Positions 7,106 to 19,150 of a stretch of DNA of 64,000 bases are shown one piece after another; position 1 is the stretch's first letter; the number at the start of each line of letters is the position of its first letter. The stretch is from Caballeronia arvi. GTDB lineage: Bacteria; Pseudomonadota; Gammaproteobacteria; Burkholderiales; Burkholderiaceae. Where the stretch lies: assembly GCF_001544695.2 (NCBI RefSeq), contig NZ_FCOM02000001.1, positions 614,205 through 678,204 of the forward strand, given 5' to 3'. Both the position numbers and the translations under genes were made by a program. The notes beneath the pieces were generated by a model. That model saw only the letters and a program-made list of their open reading frames with translations. It did no database searches and was not told where the DNA came from.

Positions 7106-10100
7106 ATGGAAAACCATCAAGCTCATCATGCGTATGCGCCACGTATCTACTTCATCGACCCTCTGCTCGTCGGACCGCTCGCGAACTGGCCCGCCCAGTT
7201 CGAGCATGCGGCCGGCCTCGGCTTCGATCACGTCCTGATCGGCTCGCCGTTCGTGCCCGGCAGCAACGGGCATCGCGAAGCCGTCGCGGATCATCACCGG
7301 CTGCATCCCGTCTTCGACTCCGGCGGCAACGCATCCGATGGCCTGCGCAAGCTCGCCGACGCGGCGAAGAAGCACAAGCTCACGCTGCTCGTCGATATCG
7401 TCATCGACCGCGTGAGCGCCGAAGGCGGCCTCTATCAGGACAACAAGCACTGGTTCCAGCCTTTCGAGAGCGCGGACGCGCGGCTCGATCCGCGCAAGCC
7501 GCCGCGTCAGCGCGACGTCGCGTGGGCGAATTTCGCCGATGGCGAGGCCGCGCATCATCTGACCGAATGGTGGGCGCGTGAGCTGAGCGTGCTCGCCGAT
7601 GCGGGCGTCGGCGGCTTTCGCTTCGATGCGCCGCACGCGGTGCCCGCGCACGTGTGGCGCAGGCTCGGCGCGGCGGTGCGCGAGAGGCATCCCGAGACAC
7701 GCTGGCTCGCATGGACCGTCGGCGTCACGCGGCATGATCTGCATGGTCTCGCCGATGCCGCGTTCGACGCCGTGTTCACATCGACACGCTGGTGGGACTT
7801 CAGGAGCGCATGGCTCTTCGACGAGCATGCGGCACTCAAGCGCATCGCCTCGCCGATCGCGTTCCCGGAAGATCCGTTCGGCGCGCGGCTCATCAGCGAT
7901 CTGTCGGACACGAGCGACACCGCGCTCGTCGAACGCGCCTACACGCGCGCGCTCGACACCGCCGCCGCGCTCGGCACCGGCCTCCTGGTGCCGATGGGTT
8001 TCGAATACGGCGTCGGCCTGCCGATGTCGCCGCAATACGGCGTCGCCGCCGAATACGAGCGCGCGAAGAACGAGAAGCGCATCGATCTCACGGCGCGCAT
8101 CCGGCGCGCGAACGACCTGCAGCGCAATATCGGCACGCTCGCGAGCGTCGGCGAACTGCGCGCGCTGACGGGCGCGGGCACGCCCTACGCGGCGCTCATC
8201 CGCGCGGACGGCGGCGATCTGCGTCACAGCGAAAACGCGGTGCTTGCGATCGTCAATCCCGATCTCGTCGCGCCGGTGCATGTCGATACGCTGCATCTGC
8301 TCGAATCGGTGCCGGGCAACTACACGCGTTTTGCGCTCATCGACGATGCGATGGGCAAGGCCGAACGGCTCGCGCCATTCACGCTGAAGGCGGGCGAGGT
8401 GCGGCTTTTCCGCGCGGAAGCCGAGCCGTACATCCTGCTCGCGCAACCGCAAGTGAAGCGCGGCGCGAAGGCCGCCGACAAGAAAGCCGTCGCCGATGCG
8501 ATCACGGCGCCGCGCGTGTCGATCGAAAGCGTGACGCCTTCGGTCGATCACGGACGCTTTCCGGCGAAGCGCATCGTCGGCGAGGCCGTCGAGATTCAGG
8601 CGGCGATCTTCGCCGAAGGCCACGACAAGATCGCGGCTTCGGTCCAATGGCGCGCCGCCGACGAAACCGGGTGGCACGAAGCGCCGATGCGCGCCGTGCA
8701 GCCCGCCGGCCTCGATCTGTGGAGCACGCGCATCCCGCTCGAACGCGTGGGCCGTCACGAGTTCGTCGTGATGGCGTGGCGCGACGACTACGCGTCGCTC
8801 GTCGATCACATGCAGAAGAAGCTGAAGGCGAACCAGACGGTCGAGCTCGAAGTCGAGGAAGCGAAGCATCTGTTCGCGCTGATCCTCGCCGAAGTGAAAA
8901 CCGCCGACGACGCCGATGCCGACAGCAAGCCGCTCGAAAAGATCGTCAAGGAATTCACGAAAGCCGAGGACGCGCGCAAGCTCGAACTCGTGCTCGCGCC
9001 CGCGACCGCGAAGGCCGTCGCGGCGGCACGGCATCGCCCGTTCCTGTCGCGCGATCCGGTCGTGTATCGCATCGATTCGGAACGCGCCGCCGCGCGCTTC
9101 GCGAGCTGGTACGAGATCTTCCCGCGCTCCATGAGCGACGACGTGAATCGTCACGGCACGTTCATCGATGTGATCGGCAAGATGCCGCGCATCCGCGAGA
9201 TGGGCTTCGACGTGCTGTACTTCCCGCCGATCCATCCGATCGGCGTCGCGAACCGCAAGGGCAAGAACAACACGCTGACCGCGCAGCCGGGCGATGTCGG
9301 CAGCCCGTATGCGATCGGCGGCAAGGAGGGCGGCCACGATGCGCTGCATCCGGAGCTCGGCAATTTCGATGACTTCAGGCGCATGCTCGACGCCGCGCAC
9401 GAGCATGGCCTCGAAATCGCGCTCGACTTCGCAGTGCAATGCTCGCCGGATCATCCGTGGCTGAAGGAGCATCCGACGTGGTTCGCATGGCGTCCCGACG
9501 GCACGCTGCGTTACGCGGAAAATCCGCCGAAGAAGTATCAGGACATCGTGAATCCGGACTTCTACGCACAGGACGCGAAGCCGGATTTATGGGTCGCATT
9601 GCGCGACGTGTTCCTGCACTGGATCGCGGCGGGCGTGCGCATCTTCCGCGTCGACAATCCGCATACGAAGCCGTTCCCGTTCTGGGAATGGGCGATCGGC
9701 GACGTGCGCGCGCGCCATCCCGACGTGATCTTTCTCTCCGAAGCATTCACGCGGCCTCGCGTGATGAATCGTCTCGCGAAGCTCGGCTTTTCGCAGTCAT
9801 ACACGTACTTCACGTGGCGCGAAAGCAAGCGCGATTTTCAAGAGTACATGCACGATCTCACGCAGACCGACGCGAAGGAATTCTTCCGCCCGAACTTCTT
9901 CGTGAACACGCCGGACATCAATCCGCGCTTTCTGCAAAGCTCGGGGCGTCCGGGCTTCGTGATTCGCGCGGCCTTGGCGGCGACGTTGTCGGGGCTATGG
10001 GGCGTGTATAGCGGCTTCGAGCTCTGCGAGTCGGCCGCGCTGCCGAACAGCGAAGAGTATCTGGACTCCGAGAAGTACGAGCTGAAGGCGTGGGACTGGA

Positions 10101-10510
10101 ACCGGCCCGGCAACATCGTGACGGAGATCACGGCGTTGAATCGCATTCGACGCGCCAATCCCGCATTGCAGACGCATCTCGGCGTGAACTTCCTGCCCGC
10201 GCATAACGATCACATCCTGTTCTTCGAGAAGGCGAACGCCTCGCGCGACAACGTCGTGCTGGTCGCGATCAATCTCGATCCGTTCAACGAGCAAGGCGCG
10301 GATATCGACTTGCCGTGGCAGACCCTCGAGCGCTGGGGCGTGCATGAATGGGACGCCGTCGCGGTCGAGGATCAGGTGACGGGCGAACGCTTCGAATGGC
10401 GCGGACGGCGTCAGCACGTACGGCTCGATCCGCATTCGCTGCCGTTCGCGATCTGGCGCATTTCACCGACATGGGGCTTGCCGAAGCCGCATCCCGAGAA
10501 CGAGGCGTGA
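7106..10510 (+). CDS. glgE: Maltose-1-phosphate maltosyltransferase GlgE with extra N-terminal GH13-like domain (1134 aa)
   Basis: The C-terminal two thirds (about 467-1134) is a complete GlgE, which transfers maltosyl units from alpha-maltose-1-phosphate to alpha-1,4-glucan. It begins with the GlgE-type N domain (APRVSIESVTPSVDHGRFP). The GH13_3 barrel follows, with nucleophile Asp850 (FRVDNPHTKP) and acid/base Glu879 (IFLSEAFTRP). Residues 1-465 are a second amylase-like barrel absent from the usual 660-675-aa GlgE. It keeps FRFDAPH (Asp174) but lacks the DxxxxNH motif (LLVDIVIDRV), the acid Glu (LAWTVG instead) and the NHD motif, so it is probably non-catalytic. ATG 7106 follows GGAAAAG. 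The TreS-Mak gene begins 48 bp downstream. Confidence 0.93.
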   Translation: MENHQAHHAYAPRIYFIDPLLVGPLANWPAQFEHAAGLGFDHVLIGSPFVPGSNGHREAVADHHRLHPVFDSGGNASDGLRKLADAAKKHKLTLLVDIVIDRVSAEGGLYQDNKHWFQPFESADARLDPRKPPRQRDVAWANFADGEAAHHLTEWWARELSVLADAGVGGFRFDAPHAVPAHVWRRLGAAVRERHPETRWLAWTVGVTRHDLHGLADAAFDAVFTSTRWWDFRSAWLFDEHAALKRIASPIAFPEDPFGARLISDLSDTSDTALVERAYTRALDTAAALGTGLLVPMGFEYGVGLPMSPQYGVAAEYERAKNEKRIDLTARIRRANDLQRNIGTLASVGELRALTGAGTPYAALIRADGGDLRHSENAVLAIVNPDLVAPVHVDTLHLLESVPGNYTRFALIDDAMGKAERLAPFTLKAGEVRLFRAEAEPYILLAQPQVKRGAKAADKKAVADAITAPRVSIESVTPSVDHGRFPAKRIVGEAVEIQAAIFAEGHDKIAASVQWRAADETGWHEAPMRAVQPAGLDLWSTRIPLERVGRHEFVVMAWRDDYASLVDHMQKKLKANQTVELEVEEAKHLFALILAEVKTADDADADSKPLEKIVKEFTKAEDARKLELVLAPATAKAVAAARHRPFLSRDPVVYRIDSERAAARFASWYEIFPRSMSDDVNRHGTFIDVIGKMPRIREMGFDVLYFPPIHPIGVANRKGKNNTLTAQPGDVGSPYAIGGKEGGHDALHPELGNFDDFRRMLDAAHEHGLEIALDFAVQCSPDHPWLKEHPTWFAWRPDGTLRYAENPPKKYQDIVNPDFYAQDAKPDLWVALRDVFLHWIAAGVRIFRVDNPHTKPFPFWEWAIGDVRARHPDVIFLSEAFTRPRVMNRLAKLGFSQSYTYFTWRESKRDFQEYMHDLTQTDAKEFFRPNFFVNTPDINPRFLQSSGRPGFVIRAALAATLSGLWGVYSGFELCESAALPNSEEYLDSEKYELKAWDWNRPGNIVTEITALNRIRRANPALQTHLGVNFLPAHNDHILFFEKANASRDNVVLVAINLDPFNEQGADIDLPWQTLERWGVHEWDAVAVEDQVTGERFEWRGRRQHVRLDPHSLPFAIWRISPTWGLPKPHPENEA

Positions 10511-10558
10511 TTCGTCGGCATACTAAATAAAGCACACCAGGAACATTGGAGCGAAACC

Positions 10559-13500
10559 GTGGATACAAGGGTGAAGCGCAACAAGAAGGCGTCGATTCTC
10601 AGCGACGATCGGCTCTGGTACAAGGACGCGATCATCTATCAGGTTCACATCAAGTCTTTCTTCGATGCGAACAACGACGGCATCGGCGATTTTCCCGGCC
10701 TGCTCGCGAAGCTCGACTACATCGCGGAACTGGGCGTCGATGCGATCTGGCTGCTGCCGTTCTATCCGTCGCCGCGCCGCGACGACGGCTATGACATCGC
10801 CGATTACCGCAACGTGCATCCGGACTACGGCACGATCGCGGACGTGAAACGCTTCATTCAGGAAGCGCACGCGCGCGGCATACGCGTGATCACCGAGCTC
10901 GTCATCAATCACACGTCGGACCAGCATCCGTGGTTTCAGCGTGCGCGGAATGCGAAGCCGGGCTCGGCGCATCGCAACTATTACGTGTGGTCCGATACGG
11001 ACAAGAAGTACGAAGAGACGCGAATCATCTTCATCGATACGGAGCCTTCGAACTGGACGCACGATCCGGTCGCGGGTCAATACTACTGGCATCGCTTCTA
11101 TTCGCACCAGCCGGATCTGAACTTCGACAATCCCGCCGTCCTGAAGGAAGTGCTTTCGGTGATGCGCTTCTGGCTCGACATGGGCATCGACGGGCTGCGG
11201 CTGGATGCGGTGCCGTATCTCGTCGAACGCGAAGGCACGAACAACGAGAATCTGCCCGAGACGCACGACATTCTGAAGAAGATCCGCGCGACCATCGACG
11301 CGGAGTATCCGAACCGCATGCTGCTCGCGGAAGCGAATCAGTGGCCGGAAGACGTGAAGGAATATTTCGGCGACGAAGACGAATGCCACATGGCGTTCCA
11401 CTTCCCGCTGATGCCGCGCATCTATATGTCGATTGCGAGCGAGGACCGCTTCCCGATCACCGACATCATGCGGCAGACGCCCGATCTCGCCGAAACGAAT
11501 CAATGGGCGATCTTCCTGCGCAATCACGATGAACTCACGCTCGAAATGGTCACGGATTCCGAGCGCGATTACCTGTGGAACACCTATGCGAGCGATCGCC
11601 GCGCGCGCCTGAACCTGGGCATTCGCCGGCGCCTCGCGCCGCTGATGGAGCGCGACCGCCGCCGCATCGAACTGATCAATTCGCTGCTGCTGTCGATGCC
11701 GGGCACGCCTGTCATCTACTACGGCGACGAACTCGGCATGGGCGATAACATCCACTTGGGCGATCGCGATGGCGTGCGTACGCCGATGCAATGGTCGTCG
11801 GACCGCAATGGCGGTTTCTCGCGCGCCGATCCGGAACAGCTCGTGTTGCCGCCCGTGATGGGCTCGCTCTATGGCTATGACGCGGTGAACGTCGAATCGC
11901 AGAGCCGCGATCCGCATTCGCTGCTCAACTGGACGCGCAAGATGCTCGCCGTGCGCCGCTCGGCCCACGCGTTCGGGCGCGGCACGATCCGCTTTTTGCG
12001 GCCCGCAAATCGCAAGATCCTCGCGTATGTGCGCGAGCTCGAAGGCGAACCGCCGATTCTCTGCGTCGCGAATCTCTCGCGTGCGCCGCAGGCGGTGGAG
12101 CTCGATCTGTCGGAATTTGAAAACTCGGTGCCGCTCGAAATGACCGCCGATTCGCCCTTTCCGGCCATCGGCAAGCTCACGTATCTCCTGACGTTCCCGC
12201 CCTACGGCTTCCTGTGGTTCCAGCTTTGCCCCGGCAACATGCGGCCCGCGTGGGCGCAGGCGCCTTCGGAGCAATTGCCCGAATTCGTGACGATGGTGAT
12301 CCGCGCGGGTCAGACCGGACCGACGCCCGAGAACGTGCGCCTGCTCGAATCGGAAGTGCTGCCGAATTACCTGAGCAAGCGCCGCTGGTTCGCATCGAAG
12401 GATCAGAAGCTGCATGCGGTGCGCCTCGCCGCGTTGACGACCATCGACGGCGCGGGCTTCGCGTTCACCGAAATCGAAGCCGATGTCGGCGATCATTGCG
12501 AACGCTACGTGCTGCCGCTTTCCATCGCGTGGGGCACGGAGACGACCTCGCCGCTCTACATGCAGCTCGCGTTGGCGCGCGTGCGGCGCAACCGCAACAT
12601 CGGGCATCTCACCGATGCGTTCTCGGTGCCGCAATTCACCTTCGGCGTGTTGCGCAAGCTGAAGGAACGCGCCGTCGTGCCGACCGTGCAGAAGAGCGAG
12701 ATTCGCTTCATTCCGACCGAGCGTCTGAACGAGCTCAACTTCTATCCCGCCGATCCGCCCGAGATCCGCTGGCTCGCGGCCGAGCAGAGCAACAGCTCGC
12801 TCGTGATCGCGGACAAGATCGTGCTGAAGCTCGTGCGGCGCGTCGTCGGCGGCATTCATCCCGAAGCGGAGATGAGCCGTTATCTGACGCGGCTCGGCTA
12901 TGCGAACACCGGCCCGTTGTTCGGCGAAGTCGTGCGTGTCGATCCGGCAGGCGTGCCGCATACGCTCATCATCCTGCAGGGCTACATCGACAATCAGGGC
13001 GATGCGTGGAACTACGCGCTCGATTATCTGCGCCGCACCGTCGATGAACTCGCGGTCGCGGTCGAACCCGACGAGCATCAGCACGAACGCGATGCCCAGG
13101 CCGAAGGCTTCCAGGGCTACGGCAACATCGCGGGCGTCATCGGCAAGCGGCTGGGCGAATTGCACGTGGCGCTCGCATCGCCGACGGAAGACGAGGCCTT
13201 CTCGCCGCAGCGCGCATCGCCCGAAGACGTGAAGGGCTGGATCGACGGCACGCTGACGCTGCTCGGCTCCGCGCTCGATATCCTCGCGCAGAAGATCGGC
13301 GAATTCGGCGAGCACGAGCGTTTCCTCGCGCAAAGCCTGCTCGACCGGCGCGACATGCTGATCGATGCGGTGAAGCAGCTCGTCGGGCCCAGTGCCGATG
13401 CGCTGCGCATCCGCATCCACGGCGACTTCCATCTCGGCCAGGTGTTGATGGCGCAAGGCGACGCCTATCTGATCGACTTCGAAGGCGAGCCGGCGCGCGC

Positions 13501-13931
13501 GCTCGACGAGCGCCGCAGGAAGACGAGCCCGTTGCGCGATGTCGCGGGCCTCTTGCGTTCGCTGTCGTATGCGAGCGCGGCCGCGCAATCGACGACGGAG
13601 AATGCGCCCGCGCAGGCGGCGGACCGCAAGCGCGCGCTGTTCGAACGGCTGCGCGCGTTCGCCGAGGAGAGCTTCTTGCGGGAGTACATGGCGGCGATCG
13701 CAGCGTCGCCCGAAACCATCGCGGCCGAAGACGCGTTTCAACCGTTGCTCGATCTCTTCCTGATCGAAAAGGCCGCTTACGAAATCCGCTACGAAGCAGC
13801 GAACCGGCCGACCTGGATCGGCCTTCCGTTGCGGGGCCTCGCGTCGCTCGCGAGCCGCTTGCTCGGCGACACGGGCGAGCCGCCCGCGCCCGGCACGCGG
13901 CCCGTGTTCGGAGCAACCAAGGACAAACCGG

Positions 13932-13957
<26 letters not shown>
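10559..13957 (+). CDS. treS: Trehalose synthase-maltokinase fusion (TreS-Mak, 1132 aa)
   Basis: Two enzymes in one chain. Residues about 15-560 form TreS (GH13_16), which interconverts trehalose and maltose: nucleophile Asp216 ([11 protein letters not shown]), acid Glu258 ([11 protein letters not shown]) and Asp324 in the NHDE motif. Residues about 590-1132 form maltokinase (Mak/Pep2), which uses ATP to make maltose-1-phosphate: [10 protein letters not shown] (Asp956) and YLIDFEGEP (Asp973) are the catalytic and metal-binding motifs. The fusion passes maltose directly towards the substrate of GlgE, encoded upstream. The start is GTG 10559, with GGAG (10548-10551) in front. The 3' end overlaps glgB by 26 bp. 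Confidence 0.95.
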
Positions 13958-16169
<2,212 letters not shown>

Positions 16170-16182
16170 GGTTCTTTTTTGG

Positions 16183-16827
16183 CGCCGGATCCCGTATTGG
16201 TGTTGGTTTATTGGCGTTGCCCCTCCCCGGGGCGGGGGTAACTTTCTTTGCTGCTGCAAAGAAAGTCACCAAAGAAAGCAGCTTTTCCCATCCAAAGTGC
16301 TTCATGCCGGCCGCGGCACAGGCGATTGGCTGAATGGAACCCAGAGTAGCGAGTGCCCCCATGGTTGAACCGGGCTTGGATCGCGCACGGTCTGACAAGC
16401 CATAGATTCAAGAACACTGGTTCAGCACGAAATAGCGCCGGCACAGCGCTACGCGCTGCCGAAAGGTTCGCAAGGGAAACCAGCGGTAGGCGGGCGCTTG
16501 CAGTGAGAAGAAGACGTTAGGAAGGAAGCGCATGCAGACCCGCCCTTCCCGTCGGCCGCGAAGCGGGCCGAAGCTATTTGGTGCTGAACCAGTGTGTTAT
16601 GCGGCGCGACGTGGCAGACCGTGCGCGGTCCAAGCCCGGTTAGGCCTTCGAAGGCACTCGCTACTCTGGGGCCATTAGGTCAATCGTCTGTGCCGCGGCC
16701 GGTGTGAGGCACTCTGGGTCGAAAAAGCTGCTTTCTTTGGTGACTTTCTTTGCAGCAGCAAAGAAAGTTACCCCCGCCCCGGGGAGGGGCAGTGCTAATA
16801 AACCGACACGATTACGGGATCCGGCGA
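16183..16827. repeat. Giant palindromic intergenic element, copy 1 (about 645 bp)
   Basis: The interval from the glgB stop to glgX (16170-16875) is filled by one imperfect palindrome. The left arm (about 16183-16441) begins CGCCGGATCCCGTA. The right arm (about 16560-16827) is its near reverse complement and ends in GATCCGGCG. The apex (about 16442-16559) contains ACAGCGCTACGCGCTG. Each arm carries its own perfect 11-bp hairpin with a 4-nt loop, ACTTTCTTTGC/GCAAAGAAAGT, at 16241-16266 and 16743-16768. T-rich sequence lies outside the left end and A-rich outside the right end, extending the pairing. The same architecture recurs at 26205-26824. No transposase or convincing coding frame is present. 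It could be a miniature mobile element, a structured RNA or a chromosomal structural site. Confidence 0.85.
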
Positions 16828-16875
16828 AAGCGAAAGCAAAAAAACCCGCAAGGCAAAACCAAAGGAAAAGGCCGC

Positions 16876-19101
16876 ATGCCAAATGCACTCCCCGATAAGT
16901 TACTCCCGGGCGCGCCCTACCCGCTCGGAGCCAACTGGGACGGTCTGGGCGTCAACTTCGCGGTGTTCTCATCGAACGCACACCGCATCGAGGTGTGTCT
17001 CTTCGACAGCACCGGCCGCAAAGAGCTCATGCGCTTCGACCTGCCGGAATGCACCGACGAAATCTGGCACGGCTACCTGCCCGGAGCACACCCCGGCACG
17101 GTCTACGGCTTTCGCGCGCACGGCGCGTATCAGCCGCAACACGGGCATCGCTTCAATCCGCACAAGCTCCTTCTTGATCCCTACGCAAAGAAGCTCGTCG
17201 GTCCCTGGCGATGGTCCGACGCGCTCTTCGGGTATCGCGTGCATTCGAATCGCCTCGACATGTCGATGGACCGCCGCGACTCCGCACCCGCCATGCCCAA
17301 GTGCATCGTCACCGACGACGCCTTCGACTGGTCCCGCGACGTGCGCCCCGACACGCCCTGGGGCGAAACGATCGTCTACGAAACACACGTGCGCGGCACA
17401 TCGATGATGCGCGACGACATCCGTCAGCACGAACGCGGTTCGTTCGCAGCACTCTCGTCGCCGTGGTTCATTGAGCATCTGCAAAAGCTCGGCATCACCG
17501 CCGTCGAATTTCTGCCGGTGCACGCGTTTCTCAACGACCGCTTTCTCGTCGAACGCAGTCTGCGGAATTACTGGGGCTATAACACCGCGGCATTCTTCGC
17601 GCCGGAGCCGACCTATCTGTCGACACATCGGCTCAACGAGATGCGCATCGCCGTGCGCCAGTTGCACGCGGCAGGCATCGAAGTGTTTCTCGATGTCGTC
17701 TACAACCACACCTGCGAAGGCAACGAGCTCGGGCCCACGGTCTCGTGGCGCGGTCTCGACAACGCGAGCTATTACCGCCTGATTCCCGGCGACGAGCGCC
17801 ATTACATCAACGAGACCGGCTGCGGAAATACACTCAACCTGTCGCATCCGCGCGTGCTGCAAATGGTGATGGACTCGCTGCGCTACTGGTGCACCGCGTT
17901 CAATATCGACGGCTTTCGTTTCGATCTCGGCGTGACGCTCGGCCGTGAAGGACACGGCTTCGATCCGGGCTCCGGTTTCTTCGATGCAGTCCGCCAGGAC
18001 CCCGTGCTCTCCACGCGCAAGCTCATCTCCGAGCCGTGGGACATCGGGCCGGACGGCTATCAGGTCGGCAATCATCCGCCGGGCTTCGCGGAATGGAACG
18101 ACAAGTATCGCGATGGCGTGCGGCGCTTCTGGCGCGGCGACTCCGGCATGCGGCCCGATCTCGCCGCGCGTCTCACGGGGTCCGCCGAGCTTTTCAACCG
18201 GCGCTTCAGGAAGCCGTGGGCATCGGTTAACTTCGTCGCGTCACACGACGGCTTCACGCTTGCCGATGTCACCGCCTATTCGCACAAGCACAACGAAGCG
18301 AATCAGGAAGGCAACAACGACGGCCACAACGAGAATTGCAGCGCGAACTGGGGCGTGGAGGGCCCGACCGACGATCCCGCGATCCTCGAATTGCGCGCGC
18401 GTCTCGCCCGCTCGATGGTCGCGACGACGCTGCTCTCGCTCGGCACGCCGATGCTGCTCGCCGGCGACGAATTCAACCGCACGCAACAAGGCAACAACAA
18501 CGCCTATTGCCAGGACAACGAGATTTCCTGGCTCGACTGGAACGCCGCGAAAAGTCCGCAAGGCATCGTGATGACCGAGTTCGTCGCAAGAGTTATTGCA
18601 CTGCGCAAGAAATACCCGGTGCTGCGCGAAACGCGCTTCCTTTACGGCGACCGCGAAGTGCTGCCGGGGCTCTACGATGTGAGCTGGTTCGATGAACGCG
18701 GCAACGCGCTCGCGATCGAAGCATGGCAGGACCCCGAGGGCCGCGCGCTCACGCTGCGGCGCGCCGGCCCCGGCACCGACGGTGAAATCGATGTGCTGCT
18801 CCTCATGTTCAACGCGTCGTCGCAAGCGCTCGTGTTCACGCCGCCTGCGCCGCACTTGGAATGGAATGTGCTCGTCGATAGCGCGGAGCCCGATTCGGTG
18901 ACACGGCCGCTCGTAGGAAGCGACCTGGAGGTGGCCGCGCACAGCATCGTCGTGTTGCTGGCCGAGCCCACCGGCGAGGCCGACTGGCAAGCGGTCTGGA
19001 TGGCGGGCGCGCATCAGGGGCCGCGTCTTCTGACGGCATTGCCGCCCGATCCCGGCACGATGACGCCGCATCGACCATCCGAACCCGATATACCGCACTG
19101 A
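16876..19101 (+). CDS. glgX: Glycogen debranching enzyme GlgX (741 aa)
   Basis: GH13_11 isoamylase-type enzyme that hydrolyses alpha-1,6 branches of short limit dextrins. A CBM48 domain (about 10-110, GVNFAVFSSNAHRIEVCLFD) precedes the barrel. Catalytic motifs are FRFDLGV (Asp350), LISEPWDIG (Glu386) and ASHDGFTL (Asp458). The two insert motifs ETGCGNTLNL and NEANQEGNNDGHNENCS are typical of GlgX. ATG 16876 has AAAGGAAAAGG in front; the frame is open upstream only because it runs into the repeat. It starts the second half of the glucan block and is separated from treZ by 49 bp. Confidence 0.95.
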   Translation: MPNALPDKLLPGAPYPLGANWDGLGVNFAVFSSNAHRIEVCLFDSTGRKELMRFDLPECTDEIWHGYLPGAHPGTVYGFRAHGAYQPQHGHRFNPHKLLLDPYAKKLVGPWRWSDALFGYRVHSNRLDMSMDRRDSAPAMPKCIVTDDAFDWSRDVRPDTPWGETIVYETHVRGTSMMRDDIRQHERGSFAALSSPWFIEHLQKLGITAVEFLPVHAFLNDRFLVERSLRNYWGYNTAAFFAPEPTYLSTHRLNEMRIAVRQLHAAGIEVFLDVVYNHTCEGNELGPTVSWRGLDNASYYRLIPGDERHYINETGCGNTLNLSHPRVLQMVMDSLRYWCTAFNIDGFRFDLGVTLGREGHGFDPGSGFFDAVRQDPVLSTRKLISEPWDIGPDGYQVGNHPPGFAEWNDKYRDGVRRFWRGDSGMRPDLAARLTGSAELFNRRFRKPWASVNFVASHDGFTLADVTAYSHKHNEANQEGNNDGHNENCSANWGVEGPTDDPAILELRARLARSMVATTLLSLGTPMLLAGDEFNRTQQGNNNAYCQDNEISWLDWNAAKSPQGIVMTEFVARVIALRKKYPVLRETRFLYGDREVLPGLYDVSWFDERGNALAIEAWQDPEGRALTLRRAGPGTDGEIDVLLLMFNASSQALVFTPPAPHLEWNVLVDSAEPDSVTRPLVGSDLEVAAHSIVVLLAEPTGEADWQAVWMAGAHQGPRLLTALPPDPGTMTPHRPSEPDIPH

Positions 19102-19150
19102 ACGCCCGCTAAATTCATCGCCGAAAACCGCAGCATTGAGGCAGGAAATC

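Noticed and set aside
6758..9472. Very long antisense frames (also 10523-14008 minus, 1795-3972 plus, 13137-15509 minus)
   Set aside because: They mirror genuine GC-rich genes and have Arg/His/Asp-rich scrambled compositions without domains.
16183..16827. Palindrome as a simple Rho-independent terminator
   Set aside because: The flanking runs are T before the left arm and A after the right arm on either strand, the opposite of a terminator U tract. The stem is also vastly longer than needed.
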